64,000 bases of DNA, taken from NCBI RefSeq assembly GCF_020281205.1, contig NZ_JACXZC010000005.1, forward strand, positions 62,001 to 126,000. The letters run 5' to 3'. The first letter of the stretch is position 1. Each line of letters begins with the position of its first letter. Below are positions 38,701 through 47,485 of the stretch, piece by piece. A model generated the notes under the pieces. It worked only from the letters and a program-made list of their open reading frames with translations. It made no database searches and was not told where the DNA came from. The position numbers and the translations under genes are program-made. This DNA comes from Empedobacter stercoris (GTDB lineage: Bacteria > Bacteroidota > Bacteroidia > Flavobacteriales > Weeksellaceae).

Positions 38701-38975
38701 ATTACAACTGATAAACTTTCGTAGGATTTCGATTCTACTTTTTTTACATTTTCTAAGGCTGCAACAGCATCCTCTATCTTTTTGGTAACAGAGTTTTCAA
38801 CTTCGTTTGGAGAAGCTCCAGGATAAATTGTTGAAATTGTTACGACATTCGTTTCAAATTTTGGGATTAATTCGTATCCCATCTGTGTGTAACTAAACAA
38901 TCCTCCCAAGGTCAAAATCGTGAATAACACGATAATCATTGAGGGACGTTTAATTGATATTTCTGCTATTTTCAT
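35799..38975 (-). CDS. RND-family inner-membrane efflux transporter
   Basis: 1058 residues, normal for the HAE1/AcrB family. Twelve TM helices are arranged 1+5 and 1+5 around two large periplasmic loops. TM4 carries GILVDDAIVVLENIYRH with the proton-relay Asp pair, and the N-terminal RPSMIIVLFTILTLGGLFSY is typical of TM1. It exports drugs or other toxic compounds with the adaptor and TolC partner encoded upstream. Last gene of a tetR-tolC-adaptor-RND operon. Substrates cannot be read from sequence. Confidence 0.95.
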   Translation of the reverse strand: MKIAEISIKRPSMIIVLFTILTLGGLFSYTQMGYELIPKFETNVVTISTIYPGASPNEVENSVTKKIEDAVAALENVKKVESKSYESLSVVMVTLNSDANADLALNDAQRKINAIEKDLPDDVDPPSLTKFSLSDLPIITAGVTSDKLTEKDLYDLLDKKIEPVLSRVTGVAQINLIGGQEREIQVSLDPLKLKGYGLSVPQIQQAILTSNLDFPTGSVKTRENSTIIRLSGKYKSVEELNNLVISSNNGIQVRLSEVAFVQDSQKEVEKIARVNQSSAIIVQVVKQSDANAVAVSELMKETIQKVETDYKKEGLKIQIVNDTSDFTLAAANHVIFDLLLAVVLVAVVMLLFLHSIRNAFIVMVSIPASLIATFIGMYLMGYTLNLMSLLGLSLVVGILVDDAIVVLENIYRHMEMGKSKIRASYDGSKEIGFTVTAITLVIVVVFLPIAMSTGLVANIIAQFCVTVVIATLLSLLSSFTIVPWLSSRFGKLEHITGKNIFEKFILWFEKQLTKFTHFISDMLEWCLKTTTRRIGVFVGVFVVLFAVVGVLIGGKYVGNEFFPKTDKGEFLVQMELPKDATIEESNFVTQKAEKFLRNKKEVVDMITTVGQSSEGFGAAQATAYKAEIDVILNDKSEREDNSFIYAAKIKRELEKELVGVKVKTVPVGIVSAEEAPIALVVTGSNVESAMIFAELAKQELEQIKGSSEVKLTTETGNPEINVQVDRDKMALLGLNLQTVGLTMQTAFSGNTDGKFRAGEYEYDINIQYNDFNRSNIDDVRSLIFVNDKGQQIRLDQFATVTQSSGPSFLERRDKTPSVTVQSQAVGRTSGDIINEFTEKLNKIDNKRPTGVSYVWGGDKEMQDEGFGTLGYALLAAIILVYLVMVALYESFVYPFVVLFSIPLSLIGVFLILALTNNSLNIFTILGMIMLIGLVCKNAILLVDFTNHRKEAGETTHDALVQANHARLRPILMTTIAMVFGMIPIALAEGAGAEMNNGLAWVIIGGLVSSLFLTLIIVPVVYSLFDSAIRRFSKGEKIDYEAEMVADYQSRQIKEEWEE

Positions 38976-38987
38976 GGAAAAATTATC

Positions 38988-40058
38988 TTACTTTACAACT
39001 TTCACTTTCGTTCCATCTTTCAGATTAATCTGACCACTTGTCACAATTTCAGCTCCTTCTTTAACTCCACTGATAATTTCAACTTCAGTTCCTACCGTTT
39101 TTCCAATGACAACTTTCGTTAGTTTTGCGATATTATTTTCAACGACAAAAACTTGTCCAGAACTAATCCCATTTACAAAAGCATTGGCTGGGATAACCAA
39201 AACATTTTTCCCTGCATTAACATCATCTTTTGTGGAAAAAATTGCTGTTCCATACATACCAGCTTTTAATCCCGAATTATTCGAAACTTGAATTTCTACT
39301 GGAAAATTTAACGAAGCATCTGCTTTAGGCGCAATAAAAGAAATTTTTCCTTCAAATTCTTGAGCTGGAAAAACACTTGCTAACACTTTGATTGTTTGAC
39401 CAACTTTTAAATTCACAACTTCAGCTTCTGTAACTGTAACTTGTAATTTTAATTTTGATACATTTACAATATCAAACATTTGTGAACCTGGTGCTACAAC
39501 AGAACCTGGTTCGATGTAACGTTTATTAATTACACCAGAAATTGTTGCTTTTACATTGGTATCGCGCACACGTAAATTTTGAGCAGAAACAGCTGCTCTC
39601 GCATTTTTTAATTGTAAACGCGAGTGATCCAATTGTTGCTTTGTTACTCCGCCTGTTTTGTATGCATTTTCGTAACGCTCATTGTCCACTATAGCATTTT
39701 GTAAATTATTTTGTGCTTGTGTCACATCAACTTCAATTGCATCTTTTTTAATTGTTGCCAATGTTTGTCCAACAGAAACATAGCTCCCCTCATCAACCAA
39801 AACACGCACAATTCGTCCTGAAATTTCAGACGGGAAACTCATTTCTTGAAACGGTGCAAATGTTCCGTTTGATGTATAATCTGTATTCAAGCTTTCGTAT
39901 TTCGCTTTGACAGTATTCACCACCACCTCATCGGCACTTTCATTTACAATCGCAACCTCTTCTTCTTGCTTCGCTTTGTTATTTTTGATGATGTAAACTG
40001 CTCCTCCAATCAAGCCAGCAGCAATTAATATATAAAGTAAAGTTTTTACTGATTTCAT
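38988..40058 (-). CDS. RND efflux periplasmic adaptor (membrane fusion protein)
   Basis: 356 residues. An N-terminal membrane anchor (VKTLLYILIAAGLIGGAVYII) is followed by a barrel-sandwich half (SEISGRIVRVLVDEGSYVSVGQTL), a coiled-coil hairpin (about 110-160), the second lipoyl half (RVRDTNVKATISGVINKRY) and beta-barrel and proximal domains. It bridges the RND pump to TolC. Gap to the pump gene is 12 bases. Confidence 0.93.
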   Translation of the reverse strand: MKSVKTLLYILIAAGLIGGAVYIIKNNKAKQEEEVAIVNESADEVVVNTVKAKYESLNTDYTSNGTFAPFQEMSFPSEISGRIVRVLVDEGSYVSVGQTLATIKKDAIEVDVTQAQNNLQNAIVDNERYENAYKTGGVTKQQLDHSRLQLKNARAAVSAQNLRVRDTNVKATISGVINKRYIEPGSVVAPGSQMFDIVNVSKLKLQVTVTEAEVVNLKVGQTIKVLASVFPAQEFEGKISFIAPKADASLNFPVEIQVSNNSGLKAGMYGTAIFSTKDDVNAGKNVLVIPANAFVNGISSGQVFVVENNIAKLTKVVIGKTVGTEVEIISGVKEGAEIVTSGQINLKDGTKVKVVK

Positions 40059-40070
40059 AAACCGGTTCTA

Positions 40071-41384
40071 TTATTGAATTAATGTGTTTAAATCTCCTTT
40101 GGCTTTTATTAAAGCTATTTCGGCAATTTTATATTCTAATAAAGCATTTGAATAATTATTTCGAGCAGCTGTTAACGCATTTTCGGCATCTAATATTTCT
40201 GTCAAATTTGCCAAACCTTGCTGATAATTATTTTGTGTATTTGATAAAACTTTCTCAGCTAACATTACATTTTCTTCTTGAATATCAACACTTTTTAACG
40301 TATTTTCAATTTGAGCTTTAGCATTCTGATATTCTAAACTCAACCCCAGTTTCGTATCATTCATTTGTTGTTCAATATCGAGTAAATCAATTTCTGCTTG
40401 ATTTATTTTAGCTTTTGTAGCTCCACCAGAAAAAATAGGAACTTTTACACTCAATCCAATTGAAGCTAAATCTGACCAAAAATAATCTTTAGACGTTAAA
40501 AATTTATCACCCATTCCTGCGACACCATAATTAGCTGCTAAACCAACGGTTGGATAAAGATTTGCACGTTCCGCATCTTTCGCAAAACCTAATAATTCTT
40601 TTTGTTTGGATAAAAGTTTGAACGCTGTTCTATTTTCGACTTCAACCTGATGATCTAATAAAACTAAATTTGGCGAAATTGTTTCTTCTTTCAAATAAAT
40701 TGGCTCATCGATTGGATAACCCATATAAAATTTCAACGCATTTTTGTTGATTTCCACAGCATTTACCAATTGTTGACGTGAAGAGGATATATTATTTAAT
40801 TGAACCACAATTCGATCCAAATCAATTGGTTTTGCCAATCCATTTTCCACCAAACTTTTAATAACATTGCGAACTTTATTCGTGTTCTCATAACTTTTAT
40901 CAATCGTTTTTAATTTTTCTTCTTGAATGAAAACTTGATAATACGCATTTGCCACACGCTCTATAATTTGTTCCTCCGTTAACTCTGCATTGATTTGGTA
41001 AAATTCTCGTGTAGATTTCGCCGCTTTAAGTCCTGTAAAAACACGCTGATCAAATAATGTTTGATATACATTAACACCGATATTCGAAACCCAAGGCCTA
41101 CTCATTTCACCCTTCATTTGTTGCCCCGCAAAGGACAAAACCATTTGCTGTAAAATTGGACTATACTGAATTGCGGCATCAGCACTCACTTGTGGCAAAG
41201 CTCCAGCTCTTGCTTCGTCTATTTTGAATTCCGCTTTTTTTATTGCTAAATCTGCTCGTTTTGCATCCGCTTTGTTTTCTAATGCAAATTTTATAGCATC
41301 TTTTAGTGCAATAATTTCTTGTGCATTTACGGTATTCATTACTGCTATAATCGCTATGGAAAGTAATAATTTGAACCTCTTCAT
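40071..41384 (-). CDS. TolC-family outer-membrane efflux protein
   Basis: 437 residues from the ATG at 41384, which gives signal peptide MKRFKLLLSIAIIAVMNTVNAQ; a longer reading to 41462 would overlap the regulator gene. Two OEP repeats are seen, each with long amphipathic helices and the typical ALENKADAKRADLAI and YQQGLANLTEILDAENALTAAR segments. Outer-membrane channel of the pump. Confidence 0.93.
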   Translation of the reverse strand: MKRFKLLLSIAIIAVMNTVNAQEIIALKDAIKFALENKADAKRADLAIKKAEFKIDEARAGALPQVSADAAIQYSPILQQMVLSFAGQQMKGEMSRPWVSNIGVNVYQTLFDQRVFTGLKAAKSTREFYQINAELTEEQIIERVANAYYQVFIQEEKLKTIDKSYENTNKVRNVIKSLVENGLAKPIDLDRIVVQLNNISSSRQQLVNAVEINKNALKFYMGYPIDEPIYLKEETISPNLVLLDHQVEVENRTAFKLLSKQKELLGFAKDAERANLYPTVGLAANYGVAGMGDKFLTSKDYFWSDLASIGLSVKVPIFSGGATKAKINQAEIDLLDIEQQMNDTKLGLSLEYQNAKAQIENTLKSVDIQEENVMLAEKVLSNTQNNYQQGLANLTEILDAENALTAARNNYSNALLEYKIAEIALIKAKGDLNTLIQ

Positions 41385-41388
41385 CAAT

Positions 41389-41982
41389 TTATTTCTTATT
41401 AAAAAGTGTATTGAGTATAATCTGTTTTCGATCCGAAAGAATTCGTTTAAAATCATCGTCACTTAATTTCAAGTCTAACTGAAGAAGTGGACGAATTGTA
41501 AACGGATAATTAATTAACGAAATCATATTCAATAAAAACTGAATTGGTTCCATTTTTTCTATTGTTCCTTTTTCCATTTCTTCTTCTAATCGTTCATAAA
41601 AAACTTGGACAACCTCATCCAAATTATCTTTCATTAATTTAGAACACATCGTCTTATTTTTATTCATTTCGGTTACGATATAGGTTTCCAAATAAGGGTA
41701 TTTTATAGATGTAGCAATTGAATCTTCGATAAACTCTCCTATCATCTCTTTTATATCACGATTTCGATCTAAAATTGCACGCGATTTTTCATTACTCACA
41801 ACTGTTGCTTCTTCATAAATAATGCTAATCAAATTGTTACGCGATCTAAAATAGTAATTGATCAACGTACGATTCACCTTCGCTTCATCCGCTATTTCTT
41901 GTGTAGTGGCATGAAATCTACCTTCACCAAAAAACATCCTTTTTGCTGTTTCTTTGATTAATTCTTCCGTATCATCTTTCAT
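41389..41982 (-). CDS. TetR/AcrR-family repressor of the RND efflux operon
   Basis: 197 residues. The N-terminal HTH reads FHATTQEIADEAKVNRTLINYYFRSR (about residues 22-47), the standard TetR DNA-binding domain. The rest is the helical ligand-binding domain. First gene of the operon, 4 bases before tolC, and preceded by a perfect palindrome at 42002-42019, so it probably represses its own operon. Ligand unknown. Confidence 0.92.
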   Translation of the reverse strand: MKDDTEELIKETAKRMFFGEGRFHATTQEIADEAKVNRTLINYYFRSRNNLISIIYEEATVVSNEKSRAILDRNRDIKEMIGEFIEDSIATSIKYPYLETYIVTEMNKNKTMCSKLMKDNLDEVVQVFYERLEEEMEKGTIEKMEPIQFLLNMISLINYPFTIRPLLQLDLKLSDDDFKRILSDRKQIILNTLFNKK

Positions 41983-42001
41983 ATCTATGTGCTATTTTAT
42001 T

Positions 42002-42019
42002 TTTGACAAATTTGTCAAA
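42002..42019. promoter_or_regulatory. Palindromic operator candidate for the TetR repressor
   Basis: TTTGACAAATTTGTCAAA is a perfect 18-bp inverted repeat 20 bases upstream of the tetR start and about 100 bases before ypdA. This size and position suit a TetR dimer site. Confidence 0.7.
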
Positions 42020-42103
42020 CAAAATTATTAATATATTTTGTTAATCCAAAAAGTTAAACATTATTTTTATAAAAATCGTGTGGATTACCGATTTGATTAT
42101 CCG

Positions 42104-42111
42104 TAAATTTG
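42104..42111 (+). promoter_or_regulatory. TAnnTTTG -7 box directly before ypdA
   Basis: TAAATTTG ends 4 bases before the ATG at 42116; a -33 TTG is not clear. Confidence 0.55.
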
Positions 42112-42115
42112 CGCG

Positions 42116-43093
42116 ATGAAAGAACAATATGATTTGATAATTGTCGGTGCTGGACCTATTGGTTTAGCTTGTGCAATAGAAGCGAAAAGAAACAATCTTT
42201 CTCATTTAATTTTAGAAAAAGGAGCCTTAACAAATAGTTTATACAATTATCCTTTGTACATGACTTTTTTTTCGACTGCAGAACGATTAGAAATTGGTGA
42301 TATCCCATTCAATTGTATTGCACCAAAACCTGGTCGACAAGAAGCGTTGGAATACTACCGAAACATTCATAAGTATTTTAAATTTAATTTAAATCTTTAT
42401 GAAGAAGTCTTAGCTATCACTAAAGTTGAAACTTCAAATTTTGAAATTAACACCTCAAAAAATAACTATTCTGCAAAAAATGTAGTGCTTGCAACTGGGT
42501 TTTATGACATCCCTAATATGATGCAAATAGAAGGCGAAGATTTGCCAAAAGTGCATCATTATTATAAAGAGGCGCATCCGTATTCTTTTCAGAATGTTGT
42601 CGTTGTTGGAGCAAATAATTCATCCGTAGATGCCGCTTTAGAATGTTACCGAAAGGGTGCAAATGTAACCATGGTAATTCGAGGAGATAGTTTTACAAAT
42701 CGTTTAAAATATTGGGTTCGACCTGATATTGAAAATCGTATCACGGAAGGAAGTATCAAAGCATATTTCAACTCGAATATCACCTCTATCAATGAAAATC
42801 AGGTTAATATTAAAACACCACAAGGAGATATTTCAATAGAAAATGATACCGTTTTAGCATTAACGGGTTATCATCCTAACTTCAAATTTCTCGAAAATTG
42901 TGGAATTACATTAAGTGATGATGAATTAAAAACACCTACATATAATCCCGAAACAATGGAAACTAATGTAGATGGTTTATATTTGGCAGGAGTTGTTTGT
43001 GGAGGAATGTTGACGAATATTTGGTTTATCGAAAACTCGCGCATACATGCACAACAAATTGTGGAGGCTATTTTAGCAAAAAATAATGAATAA
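42116..43093 (+). CDS. ypdA: YpdA-family FAD/NAD(P) disulfide reductase
   Basis: 325 residues. The FAD motif is LIIVGAGPIGLACAIEAKR, the second nucleotide motif VVVVGANNSSVDAALECYRKGA, and the C-terminal FAD motif NVDGLYLAGVVCGG. The segment LYNYPLYMTFFSTAERLEIGDIPF is typical of YpdA, the putative bacillithiol-disulfide reductase. It has no C-x-x-C redox pair of thioredoxin reductases. The substrate in this organism would be bacillithiol disulfide if the thiol is made; no bsh gene is in the window. Confidence 0.88.
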   Translation: MKEQYDLIIVGAGPIGLACAIEAKRNNLSHLILEKGALTNSLYNYPLYMTFFSTAERLEIGDIPFNCIAPKPGRQEALEYYRNIHKYFKFNLNLYEEVLAITKVETSNFEINTSKNNYSAKNVVLATGFYDIPNMMQIEGEDLPKVHHYYKEAHPYSFQNVVVVGANNSSVDAALECYRKGANVTMVIRGDSFTNRLKYWVRPDIENRITEGSIKAYFNSNITSINENQVNIKTPQGDISIENDTVLALTGYHPNFKFLENCGITLSDDELKTPTYNPETMETNVDGLYLAGVVCGGMLTNIWFIENSRIHAQQIVEAILAKNNE

Positions 43094-43132
43094 AATATTC
43101 TGAATAAAATCAGAACATAAAATACAAATTAC

Positions 43133-43837
43133 ATGAAAGACCTTTTCGGACAAGCAATTTTAGATTATCAAACTAATCAATCGCCCGAAGATTTGTATAC
43201 TGAGACATCTATTTCAGAATTAGATGTTATGCCAATTGATTATCTCTTTCGAGGTTACGATGAGATGCCGGTTTTAGAACAAAAAGCGTTGGATTTAGCG
43301 AATGGAAAAGTCCTTGATGTTGGTTGTGGTGCGGGTTCTCATTCACTTTACTTACAAGAAAAAGAGAAAGAAGTTAGTGCAATTGATATTTCTCCCAAAG
43401 CAATAGAAGCCTGTTTATTGAGAGGTATCCAAAATGTAAAAGTTCAAAATTTTCTTGAATTAGATGAAACTGAAAAATTTGATACCATTTTATTTTTAAT
43501 GAACGGAACAGGGATTTTTCAGAACCTTGTATTAATCAATGTATTCTTGGATAAAATAAAAAAAATATTGAACGAAAATGGTCAAGTTTTGATTGATGGA
43601 ACGGATATTATTTACATGTTTGATGAAGATGAAGATGGCGGAAAATGGATTCCAAGCAATGGAAATTATTATGGCGAGTTAGATTTCACCGTTCATTATA
43701 AAGGCGAACAAGAAGAACCTATTCAGTGGTTGTATTTGGATTTTGACACGTTAAAAAATGCATGTGAATATCATCAACTATCTTGTACAAAAATCAAAAC
43801 TGATGGTGATTCTTATTTAGCAAAAATATCATTATAA
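43133..43837 (+). CDS. Class I SAM-dependent methyltransferase
   Basis: 234 residues. Motif I is VLDVGCGAGSHSLYLQ, and the acidic end of strand 2 is SAIDISPKAIEAC. After TDIIYMFDEDEDGG the C-terminal part is unusually acidic and beta-rich. Substrate unknown. Follows ypdA after a 39-base gap, so the two are perhaps co-transcribed. Terminator follows. Confidence 0.85.
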   Translation: MKDLFGQAILDYQTNQSPEDLYTETSISELDVMPIDYLFRGYDEMPVLEQKALDLANGKVLDVGCGAGSHSLYLQEKEKEVSAIDISPKAIEACLLRGIQNVKVQNFLELDETEKFDTILFLMNGTGIFQNLVLINVFLDKIKKILNENGQVLIDGTDIIYMFDEDEDGGKWIPSNGNYYGELDFTVHYKGEQEEPIQWLYLDFDTLKNACEYHQLSCTKIKTDGDSYLAKISL

Positions 43838-43860
43838 ACAATTCAAACTATCAAAATACA

Positions 43861-43898
43861 AACTCACTAATTCATCAGAATTAGTGAGTTTTTTTTAT
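43861..43898 (+). terminator. Terminator after the methyltransferase gene
   Basis: AACTCACTAATT / AATTAGTGAGTT with a 6-base loop, followed by T7. Confidence 0.92.
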
Positions 43899-43982
43899 TA
43901 TTAGAAATTAATATTTAATCGATTATTAAGCAGTATTTTATCCATTAAAAAACATTATATTAGTAAAAATTAAACGCAATTT

Positions 43983-46250
43983 ATGGAAGAACACTTGCCA
44001 AAACTCATTATTGATTTAGGATTAATTCTTTGTGTTGGTGCTGTGACAACGCTTATTTTTAAACGCATCAATCAACCACTTGTCTTGGGCTATATTATTG
44101 CAGGTTTTTTGGTTGGGCCACATTTCGAATATATTCCTACAGTTGCAGAAGAACATAACGTTGAAATTTGGGCAAAAATTGGTGTGATATTTTTACTTTT
44201 TAGTCTTGGACTCGAATTTAGTTTCAAAAAATTACTCAACGTTGGTGGATCAGCTTCCGTCACAGCAATTGTCGAAATTGTATGTATTGTAACTGTTGGT
44301 TATTTTGTTGGGCGATTAATGAACTGGTCAACAATGGACAGTATTTTTCTTGGTGGTTTATTAGCAAGTTCTTCTACAACAATTATTATCAGAGCGTTTG
44401 AAGAATTAGGTTTGAAACGAAAAAAGTTTGCAAATGTCGTTTTCGGAATTCTGATTGTAGAAGATATTGTTGTCATTTTATTAATGGTTATGCTTTCTAC
44501 AATGGCCGTTAGCCAACATTTTGACGGAAGCGATTTGATCAATTCTTTTGTTAAATTAGGATTCTTTTTAGCAATATGGTTTATTGGTGGAATTTTTATC
44601 ATTCCTACCTTTTTACGTTCAATCAAAAATTATTTAGATGACGAAACTTTATTAATTATTTCAATTGGATTATGTCTTGGAATGGTTTATATCGCAGATA
44701 GATCAGGTTTTTCGATAGAATTAGGTGCTTTCGTAATGGGATCTATTTTAGCAGAAACTATTTATGCTGAAAAAATCGAACTTAATTTTCAATCCGTAAA
44801 AAATCTTTTCGCTACAATATTTTTCATTTCAATCGGAATGATGATCGACCCTGTTTCGATGTACGAACATAAATGGTCAATTTTAATTGTGACATTGTTG
44901 ACTATTTTCGGAAAATTAATTTTCACTACTTTAGGTGCAATCCTTTCGGGACAACCCTTAAAACAATCTGTTCAAGTAGGGATGAGTATGGCTCAAATTG
45001 GAGAGTTTGCCTTTATTGTTGCTGGTTTAGGACTTTCTCTTGGTGTTACAAGTGATTTTCTGTTTCCTGTAGCTGTTGGTGTTTCTGCTATAACAACGTT
45101 TACAACTCCATATTTAATCAAATCTTCGGACAAAGTTTATTTAATTTTAGAGAAAATCTTACCTCAAAAATTTATAATTGGAATTGAAAAATATTCAACA
45201 GATACGCAACATATTCAAAATGAAAATAAATGGAATAAAATTATTAAGCAAACGTTCAGTACAATTTTTATCAATGGAATAATTATTATTGCAATTACAC
45301 TTATTATAAAAAGCTATTTTTTACTCTTTTTAATGGATTGGTTTACGTATTTTGGAGCAAGTTTAGTTAGTCTTATTCTAACTTTTGTATTATGTATTCC
45401 TTTTATTTGGGCAATTATTGGCTATCGTCCTAAGAGAGAAATTATACGCGAATTTTGGGATGAATCTAACTATAATCGCGCTCCCATCATTGCAATTATT
45501 TTTATTCGATTAGTGTTGGTTATTGTTGCTGTTATTTTTATTTACAATCAATTTTTAACCAGTACACTTGCTTCTATTATTTTAGCAATTGGTTTATTGA
45601 TTATGATGTATTTTTTGTCAAAATATTTCAATCAATTCTATAATTATATTCAAACAAAATTTATTTATAATTTAAATGAACGAGAAATTTTAAGCAAAAG
45701 AATTCAAGAAAAAAAGAAGAAAGAGAAGTTTCAATATACATGGGATAATACACATATTTCGGATATGATTGTTCCACAAAATGCAAACTTTGTTGGTGTT
45801 CGATTAGGAGAATTAGATTGGCGAACAAAATTTCAGATTAATATAGCTTATATCAAACGAGGAGATAGAATTATACAAACACCAAATTCTGAATCTGTTT
45901 TATATCCTTTTGATAAAATTGGGATTATTGGAACAGATGAATATATTCAACGATTTGAAAAATATTTGGACATTATTGGAGAAACACCTTCAGAAAATAA
46001 TGATTTAAAAAATACTGATAATTTTACATTGGATAAAGTCGTAATTCCTTCAGATTTTTGTGCATTGGAGCACAAGACAATTGGTTGGGTGAAAGATACT
46101 GCAAAAGGAATTGTTGTTTCTATAGAACGAAATGGTAAAATGATTCATAATCCCGATCGAAATGTTGCCATCGAATTAGGTGACTATTTAACGATTGTTG
46201 CGGATAAAAAAAACTTAAAAAAATTTATTCAAACCTACCATTTAAAATAA
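43983..46250 (+). CDS. KefB-type cation:proton antiporter (CPA2) with TrkA-C domain
   Basis: 755 residues. Residues 1-390 form the CPA2 antiporter with the conserved GLEFSFKKLL, GLLASSSTTIIIRAFEELGL and MSMAQIGEFAFIVAGLGLSL segments. Three to four further TM spans follow at about 425-540. The cytoplasmic tail holds one and perhaps two TrkA-C like domains (FVGVRLGELDWRTKF ... LYPFDKIGIIGTDEYI, and IELGDYLTIVADKKNL). The Rossmann TrkA-N domain of KefB/KefC is not seen. Probably exports K+ or Na+ in exchange for protons. Confidence 0.85.
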   Translation: MEEHLPKLIIDLGLILCVGAVTTLIFKRINQPLVLGYIIAGFLVGPHFEYIPTVAEEHNVEIWAKIGVIFLLFSLGLEFSFKKLLNVGGSASVTAIVEIVCIVTVGYFVGRLMNWSTMDSIFLGGLLASSSTTIIIRAFEELGLKRKKFANVVFGILIVEDIVVILLMVMLSTMAVSQHFDGSDLINSFVKLGFFLAIWFIGGIFIIPTFLRSIKNYLDDETLLIISIGLCLGMVYIADRSGFSIELGAFVMGSILAETIYAEKIELNFQSVKNLFATIFFISIGMMIDPVSMYEHKWSILIVTLLTIFGKLIFTTLGAILSGQPLKQSVQVGMSMAQIGEFAFIVAGLGLSLGVTSDFLFPVAVGVSAITTFTTPYLIKSSDKVYLILEKILPQKFIIGIEKYSTDTQHIQNENKWNKIIKQTFSTIFINGIIIIAITLIIKSYFLLFLMDWFTYFGASLVSLILTFVLCIPFIWAIIGYRPKREIIREFWDESNYNRAPIIAIIFIRLVLVIVAVIFIYNQFLTSTLASIILAIGLLIMMYFLSKYFNQFYNYIQTKFIYNLNEREILSKRIQEKKKKEKFQYTWDNTHISDMIVPQNANFVGVRLGELDWRTKFQINIAYIKRGDRIIQTPNSESVLYPFDKIGIIGTDEYIQRFEKYLDIIGETPSENNDLKNTDNFTLDKVVIPSDFCALEHKTIGWVKDTAKGIVVSIERNGKMIHNPDRNVAIELGDYLTIVADKKNLKKFIQTYHLK

Positions 46251-46256
46251 AGCGAG

Positions 46257-46264
46257 TAATTTTG
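46257..46264 (+). promoter_or_regulatory. TAnnTTTG -7 box directly before dinB
   Basis: TAATTTTG ends 4 bases before the ATG at 46269 and begins 7 bases after the antiporter stop, suggesting that dinB has its own promoter and a leaderless transcript. Confidence 0.55.
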
Positions 46265-46268
46265 CAAG

Positions 46269-47348
46269 ATGCAGCGTAAGATTATTCATATCGATATGGA
46301 CGCATTTTTTGCTTCTGTTGAACAGCGAGATTTTCCAGAATTAAGAGGAAAATGCATTGCTGTCGGCGGAAATGAAGAACGTGGAGTTATTGCGACTGCA
46401 AGCTACGAAGCCAGAAAATATGGAGTTGGTTCTGCAATGTCTTCTGTGGTTGCAAAACGAAAATGTCCTCATTTAATTTTTGTTAAACCTCGATTTCAAG
46501 TTTATAAAGAAGTTTCAAATCAAATTCGTGAAATATTTCTTGAATACACCGATTTGGTTGAACCATTATCGTTAGACGAAGCATTTTTGGATGTTACACA
46601 AAATCATAAAAACATTGATATTGCAACGGAAATTGCGAATGAAATTAAACAAAAAATCAAACAACGAACAAATCTAACTGCTTCTGCTGGTGTTTCTTTT
46701 AATAAATTTTTAGCTAAAATTGCTTCTGATTACAACAAACCTGATGGACTATTTGTGATTACGCCAAAAATGGCTGAAGGTTTTATTGAACAACTTCCGA
46801 TCAAAAAATTTCATGGAATAGGAAAAGTGACCGCAGAACGAATGCGCATGATGGGAATACATACAGGTTTGGATTTAAAAAAAATTGATTTAGAAAAACT
46901 CTTACGAGAATTTGGTAAATCGGGGCAATACTATTATAATATTGTAAGAGGATTAGATTTGAGGGAAGTTAATCCGACCAGAATTCGAAAATCATCAGGC
47001 TCTGAAACTACATTTAATAAAGATTTGGAGAATTTAGAGGAGTTACAAGTTGCTTTATTTCCGTTAATAGAAGACGTTTGGAATTGGTCACTAAAAACAG
47101 TTGTTTACGGAAGAACAATTACGATAAAAATAAAATACAGTGATTTTACAGTTTCAACTAAAAGTAGATCTGCTTCATTTTCAATAAAAAATAAAAACCT
47201 TTTCGATCAAATCTGTTATGATTTATTGGCAGAAGGATATTCATCCGACAAAACTGTTCGGTTATTAGGAGTATCAATTTCTAACCTTGAGAATAACCAT
47301 AAAAAAATCGGAACTCAACTTGAAATTCCTTTTAAAGAAATTTTCTAA
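46269..47348 (+). CDS. dinB: DNA polymerase IV (Y-family)
   Basis: 359 residues. The palm motifs IIHIDMDAFFASVEQRD and EPLSLDEAFLDVT supply the catalytic acidic residues, and the thumb has HhH elements (FHGIGKVTAERMRMMGIHT). The little-finger domain is complete and the C terminus (TQLEIPFKEIF) carries a Q-L-x-I-P-F type beta-clamp-binding motif. Error-prone bypass of lesions. No LexA box is recognised in the short spacer. Confidence 0.96.
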   Translation: MQRKIIHIDMDAFFASVEQRDFPELRGKCIAVGGNEERGVIATASYEARKYGVGSAMSSVVAKRKCPHLIFVKPRFQVYKEVSNQIREIFLEYTDLVEPLSLDEAFLDVTQNHKNIDIATEIANEIKQKIKQRTNLTASAGVSFNKFLAKIASDYNKPDGLFVITPKMAEGFIEQLPIKKFHGIGKVTAERMRMMGIHTGLDLKKIDLEKLLREFGKSGQYYYNIVRGLDLREVNPTRIRKSSGSETTFNKDLENLEELQVALFPLIEDVWNWSLKTVVYGRTITIKIKYSDFTVSTKSRSASFSIKNKNLFDQICYDLLAEGYSSDKTVRLLGVSISNLENNHKKIGTQLEIPFKEIF

Positions 47349-47433
47349 TTAACCTTTTTTATTTTACATTTCCGAAATAATAAAATAAAACAAACTGATT
47401 TATAATTACTTAAACAAAAATCAATCGTATAAA

Positions 47434-47460
47434 AAAAGCTGAGTTAAAAAACTCAGCTTT
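47434..47460. terminator. Terminator between convergent dinB and aguA
   Basis: AAAGCTGAGTT / AACTCAGCTTT with loop AAAA; A and T runs on both sides make it bidirectional. Confidence 0.9.
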
Positions 47461-47485
47461 ATAGTTTATTCTAAAATTTATTCTT

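Noticed and set aside
43133-43837. Assigning the methyltransferase to bacillithiol metabolism because it follows ypdA
   Set aside because: Adjacency alone is weak; no substrate-specific motif is visible.
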